From NCBI RefSeq assembly GCF_947488715.1, contig NZ_CANLAG010000002.1, forward strand, positions 1-64,000: a stretch of DNA of 64,000 bases, read 5' to 3'. Both the position numbers and the translations under genes were made by a program. Below the pieces are notes generated by a model. That model was given only the letters and a program-made list of their open reading frames with translations, was not told the DNA's origin and searched no databases. Origin of the DNA: an uncultured Tateyamaria sp. (GTDB taxonomy: Bacteria; Pseudomonadota; Alphaproteobacteria; Rhodobacterales; Rhodobacteraceae). Shown in pieces: positions 1 to 7,499 of this stretch (within the stretch, counting starts at the first letter, position 1; every line of letters starts with the position of its first letter).

Positions 1-43
1 CAACCAGAAAAGATCAGACATACTAACCGCTCGTTTGTGAATC

Positions 44-1025
44 GTGAATCACCACAATAAGCGGAAATCAATGGGTCATAACCCTAGTGAACTGACGCCA
101 ATCACAACTGTCGCCCTTGTAAAACTCGCAGAAAGTGTGGGCTTGCCTGCGGGCTTGGTCAACGTGCTTTGTGGTCTGGGTCCAACATCAGGACAGGCTG
201 CGATCGCGCACGAGGCGGTTCGCAAGGTCGTCTTTGTTGGCTCTCCTGAAACCGGAAAACGTGTTGCGATTGCGGCAGCCGAAGCGTTGAAGCCGGCGGT
301 CCTGGAACTTGGCGGCAAATCTGCGAACATCGTCTTTGATGATGCAAATCTCGAACATGCATGTCTTGGTGCCCAAGCGGCGATCTTCTCTGGGGCAGGG
401 CAAAGCTGTGTGGCTGGGTCACGCCTGCTCGTGCATAAATCCGTTCACGCAGAGCTGGTCGATATGCTGTCGAAGGGCATGAACAACATCAAACTGGGCG
501 ATCCACTGGATGAAGCCACGGAAGTTGGCCCTATCAGCAATGGTCGCCAATTCGCACATGTCAGTGACATGGTTGCACTGGCCGAGAACGAAGGCGCGTC
601 GGTTCTCACGCGCACCGATATCCAGGAAACAGGTTACTTCGTCCCACCGACCATTTTTGAACGGATTGTCCAATGCTGCAAAGGCCGCGCAGCAAGAGAT
701 TTTTGGTCCTGTCGTCACCGCAATACCGTTTGAGGACGAAGCTCATGCTATCGCGCTTGCGAACGCCACCAATTTTGGACTGGCCGGCGCTGTTTGGACC
801 GCCGATGTGGGACGGGCACACCGAATGGCCGATGCCGTTCGTGCGGGTACGTTTTGGATCAACAGCTACAAGGCGATCCACGTCTCCTCGCCTTTTGGTG
901 GCTCACTTAGCTCTGGTTTTGGGCGCTCCAGCCGGACAGATGCGTTGATGGAATATACCTCTGCCAAAAGCGTTTGGCTTGATAGCGCACCAAAGCCACG
1001 CATCGCGTTTGGGTATGTTTCTTAG
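44..1025 (+). pseudogene. Aldehyde dehydrogenase, 5'-truncated and frameshifted
   Basis: This is the C-terminal two thirds of an NAD(P)-dependent aldehyde dehydrogenase. Homology begins near base 80 at NPSELTP and continues through VFVGSPETGK, the catalytic-glutamate motif LELGGKSANIVFDD and the catalytic-cysteine motif GAGQSCVAGSR. The frame breaks near base 662: one frame ends PPTIFER and the next resumes GLSNAAKAAQQEIFGPV, so a single extra base after the gaa codon would explain it. The rest (EIFGPVV, NFGLAGAVWT, FGGSLSSGFGR) is intact to the stop at 1023-1025. About the first 170 family residues are absent, and the bases before 80 do not look like the gene. A true pseudogene is the simplest reading; a sequencing error could explain the frameshift but not the missing N terminus. 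Confidence 0.85.
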
Positions 1026-1037
1026 AGGGTAAATCTG

Positions 1038-1769
1038 ATGAAACTGGTTGATGACGTCCAAGCACTCCTTAACGGCAATCCGCCATTGGTGCAGGTCCTT
1101 AACCTTGGCCCATTCGAGGATTTTCCGCAATTTGCGGGGGCCTTGTTCAGTCAGTTCTGCAACAGCGATGCCATTGGGAGTGTTTTTCAATCGGTTTATG
1201 CTGAAGATAGCCTGCTGGTTGAAATCACGCTTTACGATATTGCCGAAACCGCGCGTCGCAATTTCGAGCCCGGCGGCCAGGCCGCAACAGCGCTGTTCTC
1301 GCGGTGGGTACAGGCGATTATGGCGCACCGCGTTGCCCACAAACTTTGGGTGGGCGGTGACACGAACCTCGCTCTGGCGATCAAGGCCAGTTGCGGTCGC
1401 GCATTCGCGACGGACATTCATCCTGCCGCGCAGATCGGCGCTGGGCTGTGGCTTGACCATGGCTTAGGCTTTGTTGTGGGCGAGACAGTCGTGATCGAAG
1501 AAGACGTATCGATTTGGCACAACGTCACCTTAGGCAGCACTCTGAATGACAGTGGTGCGCATCGGCATCCCCATGTCGGCACGGGGGCGGTGATAGGTGC
1601 AGGTGCTGTCCTATTGGGCGGTATCTCCATTGGGGCACACGCCAATATCGCGGCGGGTTCAATTGTTGTGGACGACATTCCGGAAGGGATGGTTGCCGTT
1701 GGATCAAAGGCCTGCGTTCGTGGTTCATCCCGCGTCAGTTTCGTTCCGACAAAAGGAACCCCCTCATGA
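1038..1769 (+). CDS. Serine O-acetyltransferase-like (CysE family) hexapeptide-repeat protein
   Basis: This 243-residue protein has an N-terminal helical half and a C-terminal left-handed beta-helix. The segment DIHPAAQIGAGLWLDHGLGF, followed by VVGETVVIEEDVSIWHNVTLGS, matches the CysE core including the catalytic LDH motif, and RHPHVGTGAVIGAGAVLLGG gives further hexapeptide turns. CysE transfers acetyl from acetyl-CoA to serine in cysteine synthesis. The gene starts 12 bases after the broken aldehyde dehydrogenase and overlaps the next gene by 4 bases (ATGA), so the three were probably one operon. It may be a specialised acetyltransferase rather than the housekeeping CysE, since the sequence lacks nearby cysteine genes. 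Confidence 0.75.
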   Translation: MKLVDDVQALLNGNPPLVQVLNLGPFEDFPQFAGALFSQFCNSDAIGSVFQSVYAEDSLLVEITLYDIAETARRNFEPGGQAATALFSRWVQAIMAHRVAHKLWVGGDTNLALAIKASCGRAFATDIHPAAQIGAGLWLDHGLGFVVGETVVIEEDVSIWHNVTLGSTLNDSGAHRHPHVGTGAVIGAGAVLLGGISIGAHANIAAGSIVVDDIPEGMVAVGSKACVRGSSRVSFVPTKGTPS

Positions 1770-2650
1770 ACGCTTCTTTTGGAATTGATCACCCACTGCT
1801 TGCGACCAACGATATTGTTGCGTTGCGCGAACGCTTGATACTTTTGGGTTTCAACATGACGGCTATCGGCAAGCATCCGTGGGGCACCAGTACCAGCCTT
1901 GCGATGTTTGACGGATGTCTCCTCGAGATCATGGGCATCTATGATGACACGCTGTTGGACGAAGTGCCCGCAGGTCATTTTCGGTTTGGACGGCATATCC
2001 ATAAGCATTTGAATATCCGCGAAGGCGTTGCCCTATCGGCGTTGCACAGCACCAATTCTGTTGAGGATGCCAAGCATGCAGAGAAAGCGGGTTTGGTCGT
2101 CGCGGGGCACTTGGAGTTTGGTCGCGATGTGATCCTGCCTGACGGTACTGAGGGGCGTACAAAAACCACGCTGGCGCTTTTGCCTGATAACAACTTCCCA
2201 CGTTTGTCGCTTTTTCTGTGCCAACAACATCGCCCGGATCTGATTTATGTGCCTGAATGGTTAGAGCACCCCAACACAGTTGATGGCATCCGCGGTGTAA
2301 ATGTCGTTGCGCATGAAAAGCATCACGAAGCCCTGCGGACACAGTTTGGCAACTTGTACCAAGGCTTCGAGGTTTTGAAAGGTGGCTTTCAATGCGTCAC
2401 GGCAAATGGGATGTTAAGGGTCCTGAGCGCCGATGCCTTTGAAGACGACATCGGACCTCTTTCCGATCAAATTCGAAAAGAAGACAGCCCATGTATTGCC
2501 GGTATGGATTTCACGGCCGGCGACCTGAATGCTTTGATGGGCTATATTGCCAACAGTGAAGTCGAGCATCGTGCTGTCGAAAACGGTGTGGCTTTGACCA
2601 ACCAATCACTTACTGCAAACACAATCATGCGCTTTTTTGAACGCCAGTAG
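1766..2650 (+). CDS. VOC-family (glyoxalase-like) protein
   Basis: This 294-residue protein begins with IDHPLLATNDI, the His-containing opening of the glyoxalase-like fold in which a lactone or ring-cleavage substrate is often bound by a metal centre. The pattern TSTSLAMFDGCLLEIMGIYD continues that first beta-alpha-beta module, and a second half follows (IRGVNVVAHEKHHEALRTQF). The size and internal duplication fit the glyoxalase-like domain family rather than small dioxygenases. The start codon overlaps the stop of the acetyltransferase by 4 bases, which implies translational coupling. The substrate cannot be deduced; a link with the aldehyde dehydrogenase and acetyltransferase in a small catabolic operon is inference. 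Confidence 0.6.
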   Translation: MNASFGIDHPLLATNDIVALRERLILLGFNMTAIGKHPWGTSTSLAMFDGCLLEIMGIYDDTLLDEVPAGHFRFGRHIHKHLNIREGVALSALHSTNSVEDAKHAEKAGLVVAGHLEFGRDVILPDGTEGRTKTTLALLPDNNFPRLSLFLCQQHRPDLIYVPEWLEHPNTVDGIRGVNVVAHEKHHEALRTQFGNLYQGFEVLKGGFQCVTANGMLRVLSADAFEDDIGPLSDQIRKEDSPCIAGMDFTAGDLNALMGYIANSEVEHRAVENGVALTNQSLTANTIMRFFERQ

Positions 2651-3239
2651 GGTTCACTGCGAAAGACAGATCGAAGACCGGCGTGTGAGCTCGTCCAAAC
2701 ATGTGATGACTGCTTCGCAATTTTGTATGCAGCAACGGTCAGAATGGGCTAAATGTCCACCTCGGAGGCGCCGCGGCATCGTGCTTAGTCTGGGGCGTCC
2801 GGCGGTGCATGGGCGTCCTAGGGGGACCTTGATGTCAATGCTGCAATGCTTTGGCCGCGAGGTTCAGAGCAAACCTCGGCTGATATTGCGGCATTTCAGG
2901 GCGCCCAGACCTTCGGTTTGCACCCACCACTCTTTGTTCTGCACGTGAGAATTGTCAGGAAATTTCTAAGCCTACGATTGCAATCCGCCTTGGCACTCGC
3001 GTGAATTGCTCAAACTTGAGCATGCCCCATGGTACTACTCTTGGATAGCGCTGTTTTGGACTGACCCGATGCATCCACCTTGCCGTGGATCGTGGCGATC
3101 GACCCACGAAAAGTCGGAATTGGCGTTGATGTGGCAGGGTAACTGGCGTTTGTGTCTTGAGACTGGAATACCTAGCGTCTGCAAAATGGATCAATTCAAG
3201 GCAATGGGAGCCGCCTAAGAAGGCGACCCCAATTCAGTC
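2651..3239. other. Gene-free stretch with one weak hairpin
   Basis: No convincing gene is seen in these 589 bases. Short open frames on both strands (for example around 3006-3218) show no family motifs and look like chance. The only structure noted is a 5-bp hairpin with a 4-base loop at 3212-3225 (CGCCT/AGGCG), lying just beyond the cynS stop; it could weakly terminate the minus-strand cyanate operon. The stretch may hold worn mobile-element sequence, but no terminal repeats were found. Confidence 0.4.
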
Positions 3240-3692
3240 CTACCAACTGTTGTAGCCAAGGTATTTGCCCGACATTTCAACTTTCACGCGGTCCCCTTTG
3301 GGGTTTTCGACCCGTGTGACAGACATATCAAAATCAATCGCGGACATGATGCCGTCGCCGAACTTTTCCTGGATCAACGCCTTGAGAGTTGGTCCGTAGA
3401 CTCCGACGATTTCGTAAAAGCGGTAGATGCAAGGGTCGGTCGGAACCGCCTGTTCCCAGATCTTGGTGGGGCTTTCGGCCAGGATGCTTTCGGCCTCTTG
3501 TGGCAGGCCCATGACCTTGACCATCAACGCTGCTTTTTCCGCGGGAAAGGCGTTCATGCCCATCGCCGCCGAATGGGTCCAGACGGGAGACATGTCTATC
3601 TTTTCGGCAATGCCTTCCCATGTCATTCCGGCGGTCTTTTTGGCCGAAAGGATCATTGCTGTGACGTCCTCTTTGGTCATCATGTCGGTCAT
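3240..3692 (-). CDS. cynS: Cyanate hydratase (cyanase)
   Basis: Cyanase converts cyanate and bicarbonate to ammonia and CO2, detoxifying cyanate and supplying nitrogen. The 150-residue protein has the N-terminal helical DNA-binding-like domain (TWEGIAEKIDMSP) and the C-terminal catalytic domain with IYRFYEIVGVYG and KFGDGIMSAIDF. These contain the known catalytic Arg, Glu and Ser (Arg96, Glu99, Ser122 in the E. coli enzyme). The start at 3692 was chosen over the upstream in-frame ATG at 3734 because it gives the usual length and has an AGAAGGA ribosome site. It is the last gene of the minus-strand transporter operon, 31 bases after the NTF2-like gene. Confidence 0.95.
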   Translation of the reverse strand: MTDMMTKEDVTAMILSAKKTAGMTWEGIAEKIDMSPVWTHSAAMGMNAFPAEKAALMVKVMGLPQEAESILAESPTKIWEQAVPTDPCIYRFYEIVGVYGPTLKALIQEKFGDGIMSAIDFDMSVTRVENPKGDRVKVEMSGKYLGYNSW

Positions 3693-3723
3693 TGGTGTGG
3701 TGTCCTTCTTTTGTATTGATGTC

Positions 3724-4203
3724 TTACAGCCCAAGCTCTGTCAGGCCGGGGTGATCATGGGGGCGGGGCCCGGAGGCGTCCCAGTGAAACAGGCGTTCTG
3801 CTTCTTTGATGGGAACATCGTTGATCGAGGCGTGACGCTGCGCCATGTAGCCAAAGGCGTCAAATTCCCAGTTTTCATTCCCATGAGCGCGAAACCACTG
3901 CCCATTGGCGTCGTGGCATTCATAGCAAAACCGAACCGCGATTTTGTCGTCGCTGTGGGTCCAGATTTCCTTGATCAGGCGATAGCCATTTTCGGTGGCC
4001 CATTTGCGGGTTAGGAAAGCCTCCACCTCGGCCCGCCCGTTCAGAAACTCTGATCGGTTGCGCCATTTGGTGTCAGGCGTATAGGCCAGCGCAACCTTGG
4101 CAGGGTCGCGCCCGTTCCAGGCGTTCTCGGCCATCCGCACCTTTTGCACAGCGTCATCGTAGCTGAACGGTGGAATGGGCGCGCGCTGCGGCTGGTCCGT
4201 CAT
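3724..4203 (-). CDS. NTF2/SnoaL-like protein (DUF1348 type)
   Basis: This 159-residue protein carries the sequence style of the DUF1348 branch of the NTF2-like fold: [20 protein letters not shown], then [20 protein letters not shown] and a long [10 protein letters not shown] strand. Such proteins form a conical pocket that binds or converts small molecules, but no reaction is established for this branch. The start codon overlaps the stop of the ABC ATPase gene by 4 bases (ATGA), so it is part of the cyanate transporter operon, directly upstream of cynS. A role in handling cyanate or a related nitrile or amide is inference from position only. Confidence 0.8.
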   Translation of the reverse strand: MTDQPQRAPIPPFSYDDAVQKVRMAENAWNGRDPAKVALAYTPDTKWRNRSEFLNGRAEVEAFLTRKWATENGYRLIKEIWTHSDDKIAVRFCYECHDANGQWFRAHGNENWEFDAFGYMAQRHASINDVPIKEAERLFHWDASGPRPHDHPGLTELGL

Positions 4204-5099
4204 GTTTTGACCGCCTGCAACAACGGCTGCTCATCCGCCGCATGATCTGTCTTTTCAATGAGAACAGTTTCCGGCGCATGGGTCTCGCCTTCCGCACTTG
4301 TTTGACCTGCCAGTTCCGCTGAGCGTTTCCCAAGAAACTGGACGAGATGATTGCGGATGGCATAGTAATTCGGGTGCTCCACTATGTCGGTGCGCACGCG
4401 TGGTCTTGGGATGGTGATCTCCACGCTTTCTGCGACGCGGGCCAGCGGTCCGTTTGTCATCAACAAAATGCGGTCCGCCAGCAGGATCGCCTCGTCGATG
4501 TCGTGGGTGATCATAAATACCGTCTGATCGGTGCCGCTCCAAACCTTGAGCAGCTCTTCCTGAATGGTGCCGCGGGTCAACGCGTCCAACGCGCCAAAGG
4601 GCTCATCCAACAACAAAAGTTTGGGTTCATTGGCAAAAGCGCGGGCGATTGACACACGCTGCCGCATGCCCCCTGACAGTTGGCTGGGCTTGCGGTGGAT
4701 GGCATCGCCCGACAAACCGACTTTGTCCAAAAACGCGATCGAGTGGTCCTCGATCTTTTGTTTGCTCCAGTCGGGAAAGCGCGCGGCCACCCCGAACGTC
4801 ACGTTTTTCAAGGCTGTCAGCCACGGCAGCAGCGAATAGTTTTGAAAGACCACGCCCCGGTCCAGGCTGGGGCCGGAGATTGCATAACCGTCCATTTTTA
4901 CGACGCCCTCAGTCGGCTCAGAAAGCCCAGCAAGGATGTTCATAATGGTGGATTTACCGCAGCCCGAATGACCTAGAATGCAAACAAACTCGCCCTTTTC
5001 GATGCCAAAGCTGGCGTTTTCGAAAACCGTGAACTCGCCGCCTTTGCCGTCGGGATAGCGCTGGGTCAGCTTTTCGATGCTCAGAAATGAATTGGCCAT
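4200..5099 (-). CDS. cynD: Cyanate/nitrate-type ABC transporter ATP-binding protein
   Basis: This 299-residue ATPase energises an inner-membrane importer of the nitrate/taurine/cyanate family. Walker A is GHSGCGKST, the Q-loop is in [12 protein letters not shown], the signature is [14 protein letters not shown] and Walker B is [16 protein letters not shown], followed by the H-loop in MITHDIDEA. It keeps the single-ATPase form seen in NrtD/CynD, followed by a tail of about 40 residues without clear homology. It lies between the permease gene (9 bases) and the NTF2-like gene (4-base overlap). The cyanate assignment rests on the cynA-B-D-S gene order; nitrate or nitrite cannot be excluded from this protein alone. 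Confidence 0.85.
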   Translation of the reverse strand: MANSFLSIEKLTQRYPDGKGGEFTVFENASFGIEKGEFVCILGHSGCGKSTIMNILAGLSEPTEGVVKMDGYAISGPSLDRGVVFQNYSLLPWLTALKNVTFGVAARFPDWSKQKIEDHSIAFLDKVGLSGDAIHRKPSQLSGGMRQRVSIARAFANEPKLLLLDEPFGALDALTRGTIQEELLKVWSGTDQTVFMITHDIDEAILLADRILLMTNGPLARVAESVEITIPRPRVRTDIVEHPNYYAIRNHLVQFLGKRSAELAGQTSAEGETHAPETVLIEKTDHAADEQPLLQAVKT

Positions 5100-5108
5100 T
5101 GGTTTACC

Positions 5109-5945
5109 TTATTCGACGTAAGCGACGCGTCGCTGAAGCAGGCCAAAGGCCGCGTCTAGAAACATGCCAACAATGCCGATCATGAGAATTGAGAAGATTA
5201 CGGAGGTCAGATCGAGGTTGTTCCACTCGTTCCAGACGTAGTAGCCAATCCCGGTCCCGCCGACGAGCATCTCTGCCGCAACAATGACCAGCCATGCGAT
5301 CCCGATAGAAATCCGCATGCCCGTCACGATGGTGGGTGCAGCGGCGGGCAAGACAACCGTAAAGGCGGTTTTGAACGCCCCAAGTTCATGGGTGCGGGCC
5401 ACGTTCACCCAATCTTCGCGCACGCCAGCCACGCCAAAGGCTGTGTTCAGCAGCATTGGCCAGATAGAGCAGATGAAGATGACGAAAATAGCCGACGCCT
5501 CAGAATCCTGAATGATGAACAGCGCCAATGGCATCCACGCGAGCGGCGAAATTGGCCGCAGAACCTGAATGAACGGGTTAAGCGCCTTGTAGGCCACCGA
5601 TGACATGCCGATCAGAAATCCAAGCGGGATCGCGATGATTGCTGCCAGAAAGTACCCAGTCAGGACACGGTAGATCGAATAGCCGATCTGGATGCCAATG
5701 CCCTTATCGTTTGGCCCTGCATCATAGAAAGGGTTGGACAGCTCCTGCCACGCCTTGACTACGACTTCGCTGGGGGGCGGCACGCCCGCTTTCGCCGTGC
5801 CCGCCCCTGTCAGCAATTCATATTCGGTGAGCTCGCCGGTGTTGACCGTTTGCGCGGAAATCGAGATTTCCCACACAAACAGACCAACAAACAGCAAGAC
5901 GACCGACCAGATTGCTGCACGCCTGTTTTCTGATAAACGCTCCAT
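5109..5945 (-). CDS. cynB: Cyanate/nitrate-type ABC transporter permease
   Basis: This 278-residue integral membrane protein belongs to the NrtB/SsuC/TauC permease family. An N-terminal membrane segment (AAIWSVVLLFVGLFVWEIS) is followed by a periplasmic stretch and about five more membrane spans. The cytoplasmic coupling loop that docks on the ATPase is visible as ARTHELGAFKTAFTVVLPAA. The start codon shares one base with the stop of the binding-protein gene (TGATG), so translation is coupled. Substrate is inferred from the adjacent cyanase gene. Confidence 0.85.
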   Translation of the reverse strand: MERLSENRRAAIWSVVLLFVGLFVWEISISAQTVNTGELTEYELLTGAGTAKAGVPPPSEVVVKAWQELSNPFYDAGPNDKGIGIQIGYSIYRVLTGYFLAAIIAIPLGFLIGMSSVAYKALNPFIQVLRPISPLAWMPLALFIIQDSEASAIFVIFICSIWPMLLNTAFGVAGVREDWVNVARTHELGAFKTAFTVVLPAAAPTIVTGMRISIGIAWLVIVAAEMLVGGTGIGYYVWNEWNNLDLTSVIFSILMIGIVGMFLDAAFGLLQRRVAYVE

Positions 5946-7336
5946 CAGTCGCCCGCTTTGATCGCAAAGCTGTCGACATATGCTTCGGGCTGTGCCGGAT
6001 CGAAGGTCTTGCCCATGATCATGTGCGATTTGTAGCTTTCAGCCGGTGCTTCATACCCCAGATCGGTCATGACTTTGCGGGCGTCGGAGGCGAGGTAGAC
6101 TTGTTCTGCTACGCCTTTGTAATCGACATCGCCTTCGATATAGCCCCAACGTTTCATCTGAGTGAGGATCCAGACGCCCATCGAATGCCATGGGAAGGGA
6201 TCGAAATCGATACGGTCCGGCACACGCTGAACTTCGCCCAGACCGTCGGCATAGGTGCCCGTCAGGACCTGTTCGATCACCGTGACCGGCTGGTTGAGAT
6301 AGTTCGTCGGCGCGATGGCCGCCGAGATTTCTTTGCGGTTCTCGGGGTTTGATGCGTACTGTGTCGCGTCAATGATCGACTTGAGCAAAGCGCCGTAGGT
6401 ATTTGGCAATTCGGTCGCGAAAGACAAAGGCGCAGCAAAGGCACAGCATGGGTGACCTTCCCAGATTTCTTTGGTGAGGATGTGTATGAAGCCAATGCCT
6501 TCGTACACGGCACGTTGGTTGAACGGGTCAGGCGACAGGTAGCCATCAAGATTTCCGGCCCGCAGGTTGGCGACCATCTCTGGCGGGGGCACAACGCGGA
6601 TCTGGATGTCCACATCAGGGTCCAGCCCGAATTCAGCAACATAGTAGCGCAGCAGGAAGTTGTGCATGGAGTATTCAAACGGCACGCCAAAGGTGAAGCC
6701 CTTCCACTGGCTCGGGTCACGCTTGTCGAGGTGTTCATTGGAGAGAACAATCGCCTGCCCGTTGATGTTTTCCACGGCTGGCATGATGTAGGGTTCGGCC
6801 ACGGAACCTGCCCCCATCGTCATCGCCAAAGGCATGGGCGTCAGCATGTGTGAAGCGTCGTATTCACCGGACAGGGATTTATCGCGTGCCACGGCCCAGC
6901 CCGCAGTCTTGATAACCTGAGAATTCAAACCGTAACGCTCATAAAAGCCCAAGGGCTGCGCCATGATGATCGGCGTGGCGCAGGTAATCGGTACAAAGCC
7001 GATGTTCAGGTCAGTCTTTTCTGGAGGGCCGAGATCATCCAGAATATTGGCCACCGCCTGTTTGACAGGAAAGACAGAAGCCAGCGCCGCCGCAACGGAT
7101 GTGCCGCCCAGCATGCCCATAAAAGACCGCCGCGCGATGTCGTTCTGACCGAAAACGGATCGGACGACCGCACTTTCAACCGCCCGTTCCATCATCTCTT
7201 CTGAAGACATGGATGTCGGTTCTTTGTGGTTCTTGTCGTGTCCGTGACCCGTCAGGCAGCTATCGCACCCGCAATCAGCGCCATGTCTCAGGTCGGTCTT
7301 TACGGAAAATGGATTTCCAAGGCTTTTGATCGTCAT
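5945..7336 (-). CDS. cynA: Cyanate/nitrate-type ABC transporter substrate-binding protein, Tat signal, Cys/His-rich N terminus
   Basis: This 463-residue protein is of the NrtA/CmpA type, with LNIGFVPITCATPIIMAQPL and LRAGNLDGYLSPDPFNQRA typical of that family. A twin-arginine signal (ARRSFMGMLGG, Arg69-Arg70) precedes a hydrophobic segment and a likely cleavage after AVA near residue 96, suggesting Tat export of a folded protein. The first 40 residues hold a Cys/His cluster (Cys22, Cys24, Cys27, His31, His33, His37) that would stay ahead of the signal and be removed on cleavage, which is odd. The start has an AGGAGA ribosome site. It is the first gene of the minus-strand operon, divergent from the AAA+ regulator, with operator-like repeats in between. 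Confidence 0.85.
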   Translation of the reverse strand: MTIKSLGNPFSVKTDLRHGADCGCDSCLTGHGHDKNHKEPTSMSSEEMMERAVESAVVRSVFGQNDIARRSFMGMLGGTSVAAALASVFPVKQAVANILDDLGPPEKTDLNIGFVPITCATPIIMAQPLGFYERYGLNSQVIKTAGWAVARDKSLSGEYDASHMLTPMPLAMTMGAGSVAEPYIMPAVENINGQAIVLSNEHLDKRDPSQWKGFTFGVPFEYSMHNFLLRYYVAEFGLDPDVDIQIRVVPPPEMVANLRAGNLDGYLSPDPFNQRAVYEGIGFIHILTKEIWEGHPCCAFAAPLSFATELPNTYGALLKSIIDATQYASNPENRKEISAAIAPTNYLNQPVTVIEQVLTGTYADGLGEVQRVPDRIDFDPFPWHSMGVWILTQMKRWGYIEGDVDYKGVAEQVYLASDARKVMTDLGYEAPAESYKSHMIMGKTFDPAQPEAYVDSFAIKAGD

Positions 7337-7386
7337 GTCCGTCTCCTGTCATTGGTTAACAAGATGTTTTCACGCGACGCCGCGGT

Positions 7387-7400
7387 GCAGAAGACCTTCC
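7387..7400 (-). promoter_or_regulatory. Weak sigma54-type -24/-12 promoter candidate for the cyanate operon
   Basis: On the minus strand, GG and GC dinucleotides lie 10 bases apart (plus-strand GC at 7387-7388 and CC at 7399-7400), about 50 bases upstream of the cynA start. The match to the full -24/-12 consensus is partial (GGAAGG then CTGCA). It is proposed only because the divergent regulator has a sigma54-activator-type AAA+ domain. Confidence 0.25.
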
Positions 7401-7458
7401 TCCAAATGCCTTCAAAGCAGGTTGGTATTGATTTTGTTGGTTAATTTTTGAGCGAGCG

Positions 7459-7491
7459 TTACGAATTATCGTAAGTTACGGGATTTCGTAA
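7459..7491. promoter_or_regulatory. Two tandem perfect inverted repeats TTACG-N6-CGTAA
   Basis: TTACG (7459-7463) and CGTAA (7470-7474) form one perfect inverted repeat; TTACG (7476-7480) and CGTAA (7487-7491) form a second, 17 bases from the first centre to centre. Both have exactly 6-base spacers. They end 8 bases before the GTG start of the regulator and lie about 120 bases upstream of cynA. This arrangement fits an enhancer or operator bound by a dimeric Fis-type helix-turn-helix, most likely that of the adjacent regulator, which would allow autoregulation. Confidence 0.7.
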
Positions 7492-7499
7492 TTTGCTCG

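Noticed and set aside
2955-3218. Short overlapping open frames as a transposase remnant
   Set aside because: No DDE residues, helix-turn-helix or terminal inverted repeats were visible on either strand.
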